A stretch of 64,000 nucleotides of DNA from Ctena decussata (GCA_963989385.1 OZ022503.1:64454123-64518122), one strand, 5' to 3'; positions 12,254 to 22,787 are shown, counted from the first letter of the stretch. The notes: generated by a model from the sequence alone, not told the origin. Numbers and translations are program-made.

Positions 12254-13592
12254 TTTAGCTCACCTTGGCTTAACTGCTCATGATGAATTTTTGTGATCCA
12301 TCACTCTCCATCGTCCGTTCGTTTGTCATCTGTCTGGCCATCTGTCATTCGCCACTTACCTTGTGAGCACGATAAAAACGGAATTAAATGACTTGATAAT
12401 AGTTATTTCTTTGAGAAAATCTGAAGTTTCTGTTATATAAAAAATCATTTTGTAATTCATGGAAAATTGGTGGAGCATGGCATACACTGTTTGCCATGCT
12501 TCTGTACCAATGCCATCGTAGATCTGCAACTAAGAGGTCATATTAATGTAAGAGTGATTTCATGAAGACGTCATTGTGCCAAGGTACTATGCACAACAGT
12601 TGTTAATTCCATAGCTGGTATGGTAACAGATTTATGGCGTCATCTCACTTATATTTCGAGAGGAGAATGGCATAAACTATATATCTTGCTCCTCACAAAT
12701 TATAAGTGAGATGCTACCTGAAATTCATACAATGAAAAAGTGTGATTTTCTCAAACCTATATTTCAGTCTCAAATATTTATAGAGGTTACATTATAATTC
12801 GAGAGGAGATGACATAAACTGTATATCATATTCCTCACGAATAATAAGTGAGATGCTACCTGAAATTCGTGCAATGGAAAAGTGTGATTTTCTCAAACTT
12901 ATAGTCATTCTCAAATAATTTAGTTCTTACTTGACAGAGGTTACATTTTTGGAGAAAGCAACTACAAGTTGATAATGAGCAGATGAGACTATTAATATCA
13001 TAGTTATTTTCCTTTAAAGTGAAGAATAAAAGATATGACAGAAAACTCCAATTTCAGCAGACTTGCTTTTGTGTTCTTGATATGAGCCGTGACACGAGAA
13101 AACAAACAAAGTGGTTGTGCGCCCAGCGTAGACTCAGATCAGCATTGTCATCCGCCCAGTCTGATCAGAGTCTTTGCTATGCGCTTAAAGGGTAGCTAAG
13201 GGTTTGAGCTACCTCCATGCGGACAGCGAAGACTCTGATCAGACTGGGCGGATGCCCAGGCTGATCTAAGTCTGCGCCTGACGCACAACCACAGTTTTCT
13301 CATGTCGCGGCTCGATTATTTTATATTTCACATAGTGCTTATGGGTGGAATATTGGTATAAGAAACTAAACAATTGAACACCAAAAACGCTGAAAGTGGT
13401 TGCCGTCCGAAACTCAAGATGGCGACCATGCCCAAATATGGTAAAAACTTGTTTTCCGAAGCAACTAAACCAATTTTACTTACAATTTGCAGATAACATA
13501 CTAGGAACCTCCTTCTGCAAAGTAGCAAAAAAGTTGAGGGCAATTGTAATATTAAGTTCAGGTGAGCGATTCAGTGATATCATGGCCTTCTT
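12254..13592 (+). repeat. AGCTCACC-family element, copy 3, interrupted
   Basis: The left end TTTAGCTCACCTTGGCTTAAC leads to a CCATCGTCCGTTCG block. The right end is TTCAGGTGAGCGATTCAG then ATGGCCTTCTTTT. The core holds two diverged units of about 140 bp (near 12656 and 12797) sharing GAGAGGAGA and AAGTGAGATGCTACCTGAAATTC. A foldback element at 13084-13313 has inserted into it. Confidence 0.65.
13084..13313. repeat. Foldback element, copy 2
   Basis: Starts GAGCCGTGACACGAGAAAAC and ends CATGTCGCGGCTC. The arms and loop match copies 1 and 3 with scattered differences. It lies inside the AGCTCACC-family repeat, so it inserted after that repeat. Confidence 0.85.
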
Positions 13593-14735
13593 TTTTATAG
13601 GCAATACTTTTTACGACTGCGACAACACAGAAGATGTATGATGTATTTATGATGAAGTTCACTTGCAGTACTCCTGGACAGTATATCTCATCATGGGGGG
13701 ACCCGTCGACGTCCATCCATTCGTTCTTCAACATTAAGTCATTATAGCATGCTTTTAACTATGTTAGTTTACATGTCGGAAGATAGCTCTTCACGTGACT
13801 TGCCTCATTTATTTTCCTGCTTTAATCTGCATCTTTTTTATTCTGTAATCCTGTATAATAAGAGAAAGGTTATCATTCATATTGACTTGTGAACTGAATA
13901 AATGTTGAGTTTCAGTAAGGTCTTACTTAGGAGTATTACGATCAATAGGAGAAAAATGTTAGAGATAACCGTGCTACTGTTTCCGAAAACGCAGATGCAT
14001 GTATCATGGCATGCGGTTGCCATTGACTTATCCATTCATGGTCGAAAAGTAATTTTGACTATAGTGTTTCTTTAGCTTTCATACACACAGGTCAAACACT
14101 GGATCAGTGTCTGAAGTTTTGCCATGTGATAACAGTTGCCGTAAAACGCCCACTTGAAGGCGAACGACTACACTCTCAGGGGCTGAACACTGTCATGTTC
14201 GTTTTTGCAGGCCTTCCTAGTATGGGTCAACACTTGGAGGAAAGAACTTTCTCCCATAGGAGCAGATTCTTTATCTTAATAATAGACGCCAGTATGGAAG
14301 GGTACGTCGTTCAAGGAAGAAAACAGAAACTCACAAAAGTAACATGGAGGTGTACCTATCACCTTAAAAGTTATGGACATGGGCCCACGCTATAGAAGAG
14401 GGTTCCACTGTAGCAAATGGGACATCTCCCCTTCGCAGTATTTGCCGAGACACATTGAACTTTCAAAGTTCAGAAGAAAACGCTTCAGCCCACTCCATAA
14501 TGTACTTTATTTTTGTATGAATTCTTTATTGTAATAGAAACAGACGTAAATACACTCGAATTTTCTTTTCATTTTAAAATTAGTGCATTTCGGACGAAAT
14601 TAAAGACACTGGTTAATTGGACAGAACTGTCACACTGTGCACTTCAGCTTGCGGTGTTTTGTCATTCAGCATTTTCTGTCTTGAACAGTTTTCAGAATGT
14701 CAAGAAAAATATGTGAAATAAACACGACCAAAATT
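13593..14735. other. Intergenic DNA, no gene recognised
   Basis: Contains a chance open frame of 89 codons at 14126-14395 with no recognisable domain. No element ends identified. Confidence 0.4.
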
Positions 14736-14971
14736 GAGCCGCGACACGAGAAAACCAACAATGTGGTTATGCGCCCTGCGCAGACTCGGATCGGCCTGGG
14801 CATCCGCCCAGTCTGACCAGAGTCTTCACTAAGCGCTTAAAGGGTAGCTAAGGGTCTAAGCTACCTTCATGCGAACAGGGAAGACTCTGATCAGACAGGG
14901 CGGATGCCCAGGCTGATCTGAGTCTGCGCTAGGCGCACAATCACATTGTTGGTTTTCTCGTGTCGCGGCTC
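14736..14971. repeat. Foldback element, copy 3
   Basis: Starts GAGCCGCGACACGAGAAAAC and ends TCGTGTCGCGGCTC, flanked on both sides by AATT, a plausible 4 bp target duplication. The arms carry the same CGCCCAGTCTGA and AGACTCTGATCAGAC motifs as the other copies. Confidence 0.85.
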
Positions 14972-17027
14972 AATTATTAAGTACCGTGTTTCTCTGCCAT
15001 ATTTCCAAAAGAGAAACAACCTTTGTGACTTCCTGTTTGCTTTCCTGAGGGTAGAAATCGTTACAGATGAAAGTGGTTAAAGTATCTAAATAATTAAGTC
15101 CAAACTCGGAAGTCATTTTAACATTTACAATTCCGGAATATTTTAGATACACAGATATGGACCCCAAAACAGAGATGTGATCAGGTGCTCGCAAGTAGTA
15201 CGCATCACCTGCCTATTATAATACACCCGCCATATCTATGTATCAGTGGAAAAAGTCAGTGAAAAAGAAAGTCCGGTAGTTGAAAGCTTTACTAAGCTTC
15301 GGCTGAGGCCATCAAAGGGCTTAGAAACGGCCACATTGTAGGGATCAACGAGGTCATGGTGTCTCCCATAAAAGAAGGAGGACAACTCTTAAAGGACAGT
15401 AATTAGTCACTCCTTAAGAAAGCAAAATGTGTAGAGTCTGATCAGGCACTGCGTTCTGTGGCGTCTGATCTGAGTCAAAATGTTCGCAAAGGTCCCTTTT
15501 ATGGGAGACTGTATTTATTGATTAATTGTAGGTCTATCTTCTGAGAAAGTGTATGACAACACAAGGTTTTCCAAGGATAAATAACTTGCATGTAAATCTT
15601 TTCAAATGCCATTTTGTTCGCCTGATTTAAGCTGCATTCATTATATCCATTAGCAAGGTCAAACTAAGGTCAAAATCATATCTTGTCATTTCAACAATAT
15701 ACATATTCATAGACAGGCTTATCAGATGACCATTCAAAAAGCCAAGTCAGAGTGTTTATCTGGAGTCAATAAATCCTATTTACGTTTCTCTGTGTGTGTT
15801 TCTGTTGAGTCATTACGGAGCATCAAGGGGGGGGGGGGGGGGCTTAGCGGAACGAATCCATGGCTGTCCCATCTGGGTCCGAGGTTATAACACGAGTAAA
15901 CATTTGCAAAAACATTTGCTCGGAAGCAGCCAATCAGTGTGGATTATTTTGAGTTTGAGAATATACTCAAGTTTTATAACCTCCGGGCCCGGCCTCCGAG
16001 AGTCTGTTCGTCGTTGATCATCCGTTATTTCTTCTTTTTGTCCGTTAATCCCGCTCTTCTAGGCTCTGCGGCTGGATTGAATTCATAGATAAGGGGGTAC
16101 ATTAGCAGTGCCCCAGATGATTCTAACTTACACGACGTGGATGCGTTTATACCATGATAATAAAGAATATGTTGAATCAAGAATGCGCCAACAATAAACA
16201 GTGAATTAAAATGAACATTTAAGTATTTTTTGAAATAGCCCTAGTTTTTGGATACACGAAGAATTTATATATCCAAAACTAGACATTTTTCAAAGAAATA
16301 TTTTACTTAATTTGGAATTTCATGTCACCCTTTCAGGTATGCAAGGGTATACACCAGATCTTCAACAAAGGCTTTAAAGTGGATGATATTTCGAAAAAAC
16401 AAAAAACAAAAAAAAAACAAAAAAAAAAACGAAAATTAACTTTTCAGAGAGCATAGGAGAAATTGAAAATTGACAGTTGGTGTTAAGCACTTGAAATTGA
16501 AGCAATTTCTACCAATGTTAAACTATTTTACATGTAGCTGAAGAGAATTAAACTAAAACAATATGGGGCTAATCTGTCAGAAAATATCAAGGACTTTAAA
16601 TTACCCCTTGCACCACATGTTGGTGTAAACAATATTTTATTCGAAATACTGAACAAAAAGAAGCAATACAATCTCAGAGAAAAGCAATACAATCTCATAA
16701 AATATAATTTTAAACAGTAGTTTGACCGGGATTCAGAAGAAAGTCTTCGGACTTATATAATTGTATCGCACCATTTCAGTATATATTTTATATAACAAGT
16801 GATTTGAAGCTTCTTACTTCCGAAATATTGTTTCAAACACTAATATAATAAGCTAGAAGCTTAGGAAAGTTGAGAAACTAAATACCGAATAAAAGTATTT
16901 CTGAAAAAAAAAAAAAAATAAAAAAAATAAAAAAAGACATTCTAGCGAGTTTAAATCTCCTTGGTACTACAACATTTTCTTAACACAAAATGCCTAATTT
17001 TTGTTTATGTTTCCTTGAACCTTACAG
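14972..17027. other. Intergenic DNA with short repeats, no gene recognised
   Basis: An inverted repeat of about 150 bp, bounded by GTCTCCCATAAAAG (near 15360) and CTTTTATGGGAGAC (near 15497), has a GTCTGATCAGGC ... GTCTGATCTGAG core. A G-run lies at about 15829-15842. A-rich tracts occur near 16385-16430 and 16903-16935. No coding evidence. Confidence 0.45.
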
Positions 17028-17291
17028 CATATTTATCCCCCGCCGAATAGTTTTGCCCATGTCCGCCCGTCCGTCCGTTCGTCCGTCCATCCACCCGTCC
17101 GTCCTTCTATCCGTCCGTCCGTCCGTCTGTCCGTCCGGAACCAGAACTAAGTAACCATTGATCGGAATTTCATGAAACTTATTATAGATATGTATCACTA
17201 TAACGCACTGATGCACGTCAAGTTTTGTCAGACTGGCTTCAGTAATGGATGAGTTATTGCCCTTTAATTGATTTAAAACAATGAAATAAGC
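17028..17291 (+). repeat. Left part of a CCCCCGCCGAA-ended repeat, split by the Polinton
   Basis: Starts TTTATCCCCCGCCGAATAG, the inverse of CTTCGGCGGGGGATATAAA at 33735-33755. It is followed by a CCGTCCGTCC block and a tandem-type unit with GGAATTTCATGAAACTTA and GATGAGTTATTGCCCTT. The same unit resumes at 33063, directly after the Polinton. The last six bases (17286-17291, ATAAGC) are one copy of the Polinton target duplication. Confidence 0.8.
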
Positions 17292-17792
17292 AGTAGAGTA
17301 AAAATAGGGGTTTTACAATATACTATTAATAGTTAAGCCAGTACAAACCAAGACCAGGCTTAATTTCACAATATATCGTACATATGTTTTATGATTAAGC
17401 CAGTAGAGACCAAGACCAGGCCTAATTTCACAATATATCGTTTCACTAACCTTCAAATCTGGATATCCAAATTCGCTAAGGTCACAATCAGACCACATGT
17501 GTTTATAATTAATTCAGTACAAACCCAGACCAGGCCTTATTTCCATAGTATATCGTAATTTCCAAGGTTCGCGAATATGGATATCAAAATTTGAAGCCAA
17601 ATATATTCCATAGTGGTATAATTAATCCAGTACAAACCATGACCAGGTCTTATTGCCATAATATACGGTATCCAGCTTTGAAACGCATAAACGGGAAATT
17701 GATATAACACATAGTTTATGTAGTGGATGAGATATCTGAAATGATTTATCTTAATAGTTTTTGGGGCAAATAAACTTTGATAGTGATTATCA
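17292..17792 (+). repeat. Polinton left terminal inverted repeat
   Basis: Matches the reverse complement of 32549-33056 over its full length, ending at GATAGTGATTATCA. It contains four diverged copies of a unit of about 45 bp that begins with a CCAGTACAAACC-type core and ends ATATATCGT, starting near 17335, 17397, 17511 and 17624. Confidence 0.92.
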
Positions 17793-18166
17793 CATACTCA
17801 GCAGATCGGCGAGTAACTGGGGACTATGAAATAAACGTTTCGTCGAAAGAAGCCTGTGTTAAATCTTACAAAGAATTGCAAAAACTTATAGACTCGGATA
17901 AAAGAAACGTGCTTTTAAACTCAGCAAAGCAAGGTCAAGTCCTTAAACATCTGAAAACAAATTTAGAAAAGGGCGTTTCATTTTTAAAATCTATTGAAGA
18001 AAAAGAAATATCAATTTCATTGAGTCACTGCAATTTTTTGATTTCATTGTATGAACTAAGTCTTAAGCAGCCTACAATTTTACAGTGCTCAGTAGAGTTA
18101 CGATTTGTAAAAAAAAATATGAAAACAATTAAAAAAGTATTTGAGAAACACCCACAAGGGTTTTGA
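17777..18166 (+). CDS. Unidentified Polinton protein, 5' end uncertain
   Basis: An open frame of 129 codons at the inner edge of the left TIR. The first 16 bases lie within the repeat and the frame opens with TTG, not ATG. The only in-frame ATG is near the 3' end, so the true start is unknown. The protein is lysine-rich, with an amphipathic middle (LLNSAKQGQVLKHLKTNLEKG) and a conserved-looking segment CNFLISLYELSLKQP. A possible splice acceptor (ACATACTCAGCAG) lies near 17793-17805, so this may be a 3' exon. I do not recognise the family. Confidence 0.4.
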   Translation: MIVIITYSADRRVTGDYEINVSSKEACVKSYKELQKLIDSDKRNVLLNSAKQGQVLKHLKTNLEKGVSFLKSIEEKEISISLSHCNFLISLYELSLKQPTILQCSVELRFVKKNMKTIKKVFEKHPQGF

Positions 18167-18368
18167 CCTAGCTTTTTTATCAGTGATACTGATATCTATG
18201 TCTATTCAAGCGTATACTCACGCCGTGGGATCACACTTGAATGAACACTTTAACAATTTTTGTCTTAACTGTACCAAAATTATTGTAGTATTGTATTAGA
18301 GAGTCAGTCGTTATGACAGAAATACACAGGAGGTGGATCATTATTAAATACAAATTTATTGAACAAAA

Positions 18369-18966
18369 TTATGTGTCGCTTATCTTTTTTTTGAATATCG
18401 CCAGTGCCTGTGATTTCCCTTCTTCTATTAACTTCTTTTTTTCTTGCTCACTCAGACCAGACTGTTTGGTGTGTGTTTTATCTTGCAACTCATTATATCT
18501 GTCCAGCTCATCAAGAACAATCTTAAATTCTTGTTCTGATATCTGTCCATCATTTATGGCTTTGGAAATCAAATTTTTAACAGAAATACAACTTACTTTC
18601 TCCAAGAGTTTTAATCTCATAGTGCTTTTGTGCCTTTGACATTAATTTACGTCTCACCAATTGCACGCAGGCGCCCATGCATCCGCAGACAATTGCAACA
18701 ATTTCTAAAGGCAGCATCACTGGCACTGCCAGGCCTATCCCAGCCATAACAACACTTGCAGAAATCAATGCAGTATCAACGCCGTCTGTGAGGTTGACTC
18801 CGCGTTTATATTTTTTATATAAAGCCTTTCTAACATCTTTTTCTCTTATTAATTGCTTTTCTATTTCTGATATTTTTTGTAAGCGATAGTTTTGACAGTC
18901 TTTAGACAAATCCGGATAAATTTTCTCATCTCCCAAATCCTGATAAGGAGCCGTTGGCGGTTTCAT
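18369..18966 (-). pseudogene. Polinton conserved small membrane protein, frame-interrupted
   Basis: The N-terminal part (18577-18966) starts at an ATG preceded by AATAAAAA. It has a charged region KDVRKALYKKYKRG followed by two hydrophobic stretches around residues 67-96 (TALISASVVMAGIGLAVPVM, then LEIVAIVCGCMGACV) and a basic KLMSKAQKHYEIK segment. The C-terminal part (18369-18620) continues in a +1-shifted frame with AINDGQISEQEFKIVLDEL, ending lysine-rich. Proteins of this layout, unbroken and about 170-200 residues long, are common in animal Polintons; their function is unknown. The frame change lies between about 18590 and 18605, after the ESKL residues. It could be a small deletion, an assembly indel or, less likely, recoding. 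Confidence 0.65.
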
Positions 18967-19010
18967 TTTTTATTGTTTTATATTTTTTTTCCAAATTATT
19001 AATACGTTTA

Positions 19011-19343
19011 TTAAACTCGTTTAGTAAATTCTATGGTCTGCAACCTCGATGTAATATAGGCTTGATTTACTGCATCATCAGGATTAACAGGACTCGCAAG
19101 ACCAGAAATTCGATGCTGGGTCATATCTAATCTGCCGTTCATGACATTATCAGTATGACGTTGTAACACTTCGTGTAGCAAATATTTCCTTAAATTATTT
19201 AAAGCCTTTGCTGTTACCACGTCACCGTTAAACGCCGCATTTTCATCTGGATCTCGAGGGTAAGCTACATTGATTATGCGTTTACCATCCATATTTAGAG
19301 TTGTTTCTAAAACATCTTCTCTCTGTTTTCCAAAAATGCTCAT
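19011..19343 (-). CDS. Small Polinton protein with tail-fibre-like repeats
   Basis: Predicted 110 residues, with the start ATG preceded by an AT-rich TATATAATAATG. It contains two related segments. Residues 16-44 have LNMDGKRIINVAYPRDPDEN; residues 72-98 have LDMTQHRISGLASPVNPDDA followed by NQAYIT. Each follows the pattern of hydrophobic-(N/D)-M-x3-(R/K)-I then P-x-(D/N)-P-D-x-A. This resembles the short repeat seen near the N-termini of many phage tail fibres and collar proteins. A role as a fibre, spike or attachment component is inference. The gene is intact and sits next to the minor capsid gene, about 18 bp from its end. Confidence 0.6.
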   Translation of the reverse strand: MSIFGKQREDVLETTLNMDGKRIINVAYPRDPDENAAFNGDVVTAKALNNLRKYLLHEVLQRHTDNVMNGRLDMTQHRISGLASPVNPDDAVNQAYITSRLQTIEFTKRV

Positions 19344-19361
19344 TATTATATAAAATGAAAT

Positions 19362-20007
19362 TTAAATTATTTCTAAAACACAACTCATGGGCAAACCATG
19401 ATTGTCTACCGTGTTTTTATTTTCATCTTTAACAACTAGTTTCAATTCAGATAAGGCCCCTGTCTTTAACGGCTTGAGTTCTGGGTGTTCAAAGCGTACA
19501 GTCACAATATCACCAAAGCTTTTATTTTCAATGGGAATGACTGCTAATACATCACTCGGTGAGCCATTAAAGTAATTATATGATGAATTTATTTCCGACA
19601 AATGAACATACAAAGATTTTATAACAGCAAAGTCCAGCGGCTTTTCACCTTGATAAATGTTTTTTGGAAAAAAAACGGCCTTTAATCTGGAGTCCAAGCA
19701 TTGTCTTGAGTCTTTTGCTTATTTTTAACTCAATAGGTGTAGTCAAAGTCACTATTCCGTTGGTTTCATCTACAGACATACTGATTTTATGGCTGCGAAA
19801 TATATCTGCTAACTGCTGAAAACTATAATACCCAGGCTTTATGCGAACAGGAGTCTCGCCTTGTTTTTGAATGACTTCATTATGAACATTATACCAACCC
19901 AAACAGTATGTAAAACTGTTTAATCCCACCCGCTTGAATCCATCTCTGTTGTCAATATACTGTTGCAGGATTACAGGATTGCTCATATCAGAAATTATGA
20001 GATGCAT
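19362..20007 (-). pseudogene. mCP: Polinton minor capsid (penton-like) protein, frame-interrupted
   Basis: The N-terminal frame (19645-20007) starts at an ATG next to a short AT-rich promoter. It encodes a segment typical of this family, with YYSFQQLADIFRS and a strand-rich SVDETNGIVTLTTP. The C-terminal frame (from about 19697 down to 19362) encodes SYNYFNGSPSDVLAVIP, FGDIVTVRFEHPE and NHGLPMSCVLEII, a beta-rich pattern I associate with the Polinton single-jelly-roll vertex protein. The two frames overlap and differ by +1. The change can be placed at an eight-base homopolymer (A on the plus strand, 19668-19675). Total span is about 215 codons, the usual size for the family. As assembled, no full-length product would be made. 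Confidence 0.75.
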
Positions 20008-20045
20008 TTTTTTATTTGATAATATAAAAAATCATTGTTATAAAA
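20008..20045. promoter_or_regulatory. Shared AT-rich promoter between divergent genes
   Basis: 38 bp, almost entirely A/T (with GATAATATAAAAAATC and TTATAAAA), separates the minor capsid start on the minus strand from the 481-residue gene on the plus strand. Both starts are immediately preceded by A-runs of the form TAAAAATG. Confidence 0.5.
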
Positions 20046-21491
20046 ATGGTGCAAATCAAAGCATTTTCATACAACCCCAACGCACAATATCAACCATCTG
20101 GAGTTTACAACACTAAAGATCTGAACATCATTAACCTAACAATAGAAGTCAAACAGGCCTCAGACAGTCCAAGCGGCCTTGATGTGAAATTCCCTGACAT
20201 CTTCGCAAAATACGTGCTGCCCTACGTTGAAAGTGATGCCATCGTCCAAAATTGGCGTTCACACCAAATGCAGTTTTGGCAAAACCAGATAAATTTTGCT
20301 TTGTGGTGCGCAACTACAGGATGTGGTGTTTCTATGCAAGACCACCTGACAGGCACTATTCCACTGTTTGCACGTTCATTGTTTTTGTTTCATGTGTATT
20401 ATCAAACGCGAAGAATATTATTCGAAATGAAAGTGGCATTACCAACAGATGACAGCTGGAATGCGTTTGACAACAGTTATGACAAGAAGGCCTATGAGAG
20501 GATCTGTGACGAGTTTGGAGTCTCAGTTCATACCGACTGGAGGCAAAACCAAGATGACAATAGCGGATTAGGGACTATATACTGGTATGTAACAAACACT
20601 GGGTACCAACCGGTCAAAGGTGTAGGTGAATATGATAATAAATTATATTCATTCTCAAGGAATCATCCTGATAACGTTTATCACATTGACTACATTGCAC
20701 AAAGTTTTCCCAAGGCCTGGACTACATTTATTCTCGACAAATCAGATGGCTTTACAAGACCCGGCGTTGAACGAATAAATGACTCAATAAGGACTTACTG
20801 TTGGGCCATTCTAGGCTCTCAGTCTCAGATTAAATCTGACATACTAGGGATATGCTCAGCTTTTGATGCCCAGAAGGAATTCCTTGCAAACGTTGAAGAT
20901 GGAGTCCAAAGGCCAATAGACTTACCAAGTCAAATTACCCGTTATCAAAATACTTTGAAGTACGCCCGGAGCAAGGTTGACTATGTTTTTGGTTATGGCC
21001 TTTACATGGCTCCAAGCAATATGGAATTGCAAATCGGGACAATAAAAAATTACAACAACGAGATTGTACTCTCTACTCATAATCAAAAGTTATGGTGGAA
21101 CAAAACCGTAAACCTTCCTGCCAATGCCACATCTTACACTGATGTGAGTGGGACCCCAACACACAAAGCAAAAGTTGGTGTAGAACCTGGACCAAAAATC
21201 CCTTTAGCTGCCCAGGGTAAAACCATAATAGGAGCACTTGGAATGCCAATAACGATACCCACCGAGAAACAAGCACAGAAGATATATAAAACAAAAAATG
21301 TCACGACTGACTCACATCAAAAGTCATTGAAAAAACCTGACCTACATCAAATACCAAAACCTGACACCCATCCAGTACTGAGTTCCACACCAAAAACTGT
21401 TGCTGAAGAACATGAAAACCACAAAACAGCACTGATAGTCGGGAGCATCGCCTTGGGCATCGTTGCTCTGCTTATTTACGAGATTTATTAA
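20046..21491 (+). CDS. Conserved Polinton virion-type protein with C-terminal membrane anchor
   Basis: Intact 481-residue frame starting at an ATG in TATAAAAATGG context. The N-terminal 350 residues look like one folded domain, with conserved-looking patches QNWRSHQMQFWQNQINFALW, CATTGCGVS, RICDEFGVS, HTDWRQN, DGFTRPGVERINDSIRTYCW and GYGLYMAPSNMELQIG. Residues 375-450 are proline-, lysine- and histidine-rich and probably disordered. Residues about 459-481 form a single hydrophobic helix (TALIVGSIALGIVALLIYEI), a likely tail anchor. Similar proteins occur in many animal Polintons next to the capsid genes, but I know of no proven function. A virion membrane or attachment role is inference from the anchor and the location. 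It converges with the 74-residue gene, overlapping it by 20 bp. Confidence 0.75.
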   Translation: MVQIKAFSYNPNAQYQPSGVYNTKDLNIINLTIEVKQASDSPSGLDVKFPDIFAKYVLPYVESDAIVQNWRSHQMQFWQNQINFALWCATTGCGVSMQDHLTGTIPLFARSLFLFHVYYQTRRILFEMKVALPTDDSWNAFDNSYDKKAYERICDEFGVSVHTDWRQNQDDNSGLGTIYWYVTNTGYQPVKGVGEYDNKLYSFSRNHPDNVYHIDYIAQSFPKAWTTFILDKSDGFTRPGVERINDSIRTYCWAILGSQSQIKSDILGICSAFDAQKEFLANVEDGVQRPIDLPSQITRYQNTLKYARSKVDYVFGYGLYMAPSNMELQIGTIKNYNNEIVLSTHNQKLWWNKTVNLPANATSYTDVSGTPTHKAKVGVEPGPKIPLAAQGKTIIGALGMPITIPTEKQAQKIYKTKNVTTDSHQKSLKKPDLHQIPKPDTHPVLSSTPKTVAEEHENHKTALIVGSIALGIVALLIYEIY

Positions 21492-21696
21492 TCCATTCTT
21501 TAGCTGCCGCATGTAACAACCCAGCGACAAGCACAACAAGAGCCCACAAATTATTTCCAAACCAATTAACCACTTTTGCAGTGGTAGAAAGAAGCCTAGA
21601 CACAATTGATCCAATTATACCCGGCAACGCAGCAGCCGCTTTTCCAGCAAGATTTGCTAGTAGTCTAGCAAGATTATGAAGTTGTTTTTTACCCAT
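21472..21696 (-). CDS. Small amphipathic membrane-active-type protein
   Basis: 74 residues. A basic start (MGKKQLHNLARLLANLAGKA) leads into alternating small and large hydrophobic residues (AALPGIIGSIVSRLLSTTAK), then a hydrophobic helix (NLWALVVLVAGLLHAAA) and a basic end. Such composition suits a membrane-lytic or membrane-associated virion peptide, but that is inference from composition. Its start overlaps the end of the 376-residue gene upstream on the same strand by 40 bp, suggesting co-transcription. Confidence 0.55.
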   Translation of the reverse strand: MGKKQLHNLARLLANLAGKAAAALPGIIGSIVSRLLSTTAKVVNWFGNNLWALVVLVAGLLHAAAKEWINKSRK

Positions 21697-22787
21697 TCTT
21701 TCGCTCCACCTTGCGATGGTTTGGGTGTTGTACCACCGCCTCCAGAAGTTGGAATTACAGCTTCAACTATAACACCAATAATTATGCCAAGAGCCGTCAA
21801 AATACTAACTATCGTTATACCTTGCTCTTTGAATAATGTTTTCAACCGCTCACGCAATGTCGTATCTTTTTTTAAGACTTTGTCAATTGTTTCTTTTATC
21901 CTGTTTATTTGACCCCGCAACGCTTCTTTGTTTGCACTGGCAGCCTCCAGTCTTGCGGCTCTTTCATCTTCTAAGTTTTTTAAACGAGCCTTTATATCAT
22001 TTTTACTGATTTCATCGTCAGCCTCTTGTAATTTCCTGTTTTCTTTTGCAATGTCTTTATCAAGCTCGGTCAGTTTTGCCAAATTATTTGTAAGCTCACC
22101 GCGGGTGCGTTGCAATGCCTTGTCTAATCCTTGAAGTTCCCGCAGTGTTAGACCCTCTGTTTGTGTGTCAGTGTGTACCCAATCAGTAAGAGATGTTTCC
22201 AGTGACTTAACGGCCGTCTCTGCACCAATTACCGTATTTGTTAAATCTTGCAGTTCAGTGCCACCTGACATCTCTAGATCCATGTCATTTCGTGTGCTTT
22301 CCAAAGCCTGCCGTACTTGCTGAGATAGCTGTGTTTTACTCCTGTAATCTGGTAAATTCAAATACTGCCGCACTGCTAATGTGCCTCCTGAGCCAACAAC
22401 CTTATTATACTCATTTGCCAGAGTACCAAGAGAAAGAAACTCTGCACCACCTTGTTTTGCAGTAATTCTGATTTCTTTGTCACCAACACTCCATAACAGT
22501 GTCTTGCCATCATTTGATATCCTAAACTGGTTGTAATCTATCTTGCTCGGGGCCATTTTGTATCGCTTTCCTATTTCATCATAAAATGTTTTAACAAGTC
22601 GTTTTTTGTGGTCTTCAACTGCAGACTTTCGGAGTTCACCCCTTAAATCATCAATTGCCCCACTTTGATTCAAAATGATTCGCTGATCGGTTTCATCCGG
22701 CACCATCGGTAATCTGTCATCTATGTTATCGACGTCATCATAATCATCGTCAAATGTAGGATTCTCAAAATCGTAACCTTCGGCCAT
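21657..22787 (-). CDS. Coiled-coil Polinton protein with C-terminal membrane segment
   Basis: Intact 376-residue frame. The N-terminus is acidic (FENPTFDDDYDDVDNIDD). Residues 50-135 are a mixed domain with TFYDEIGKRYKMAPSKIDY and LLWSVGDKEIRI. Residues about 170-320 are a long, heptad-rich coiled coil dense in K, E, L and R. A hydrophobic segment follows (ITIVSILTALGIIIGVIVEA, about residues 325-344), then a G/T/P-rich tail. This layout recurs in animal Polintons beside the major capsid gene; function unknown, and a structural or scaffolding role is inference. It shares a 41 bp divergent promoter with the major capsid gene. Confidence 0.7.
   Translation of the reverse strand: MAEGYDFENPTFDDDYDDVDNIDDRLPMVPDETDQRIILNQSGAIDDLRGELRKSAVEDHKKRLVKTFYDEIGKRYKMAPSKIDYNQFRISNDGKTLLWSVGDKEIRITAKQGGAEFLSLGTLANEYNKVVGSGGTLAVRQYLNLPDYRSKTQLSQQVRQALESTRNDMDLEMSGGTELQDLTNTVIGAETAVKSLETSLTDWVHTDTQTEGLTLRELQGLDKALQRTRGELTNNLAKLTELDKDIAKENRKLQEADDEISKNDIKARLKNLEDERAARLEAASANKEALRGQINRIKETIDKVLKKDTTLRERLKTLFKEQGITIVSILTALGIIIGVIVEAVIPTSGGGGTTPKPSQGGAKEWVKNNFIILLDY

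Noticed and set aside
14126..14395. 89-codon frame as a host exon
   Set aside because: No domain, no clear splice sites and no neighbouring exons that I can recognise.
21676..22465. Plus-strand frames opposite the coiled-coil gene
   Set aside because: Hydrophobic serine- and phenylalanine-rich composition typical of the reverse complement of lysine/glutamate-rich coding sequence.
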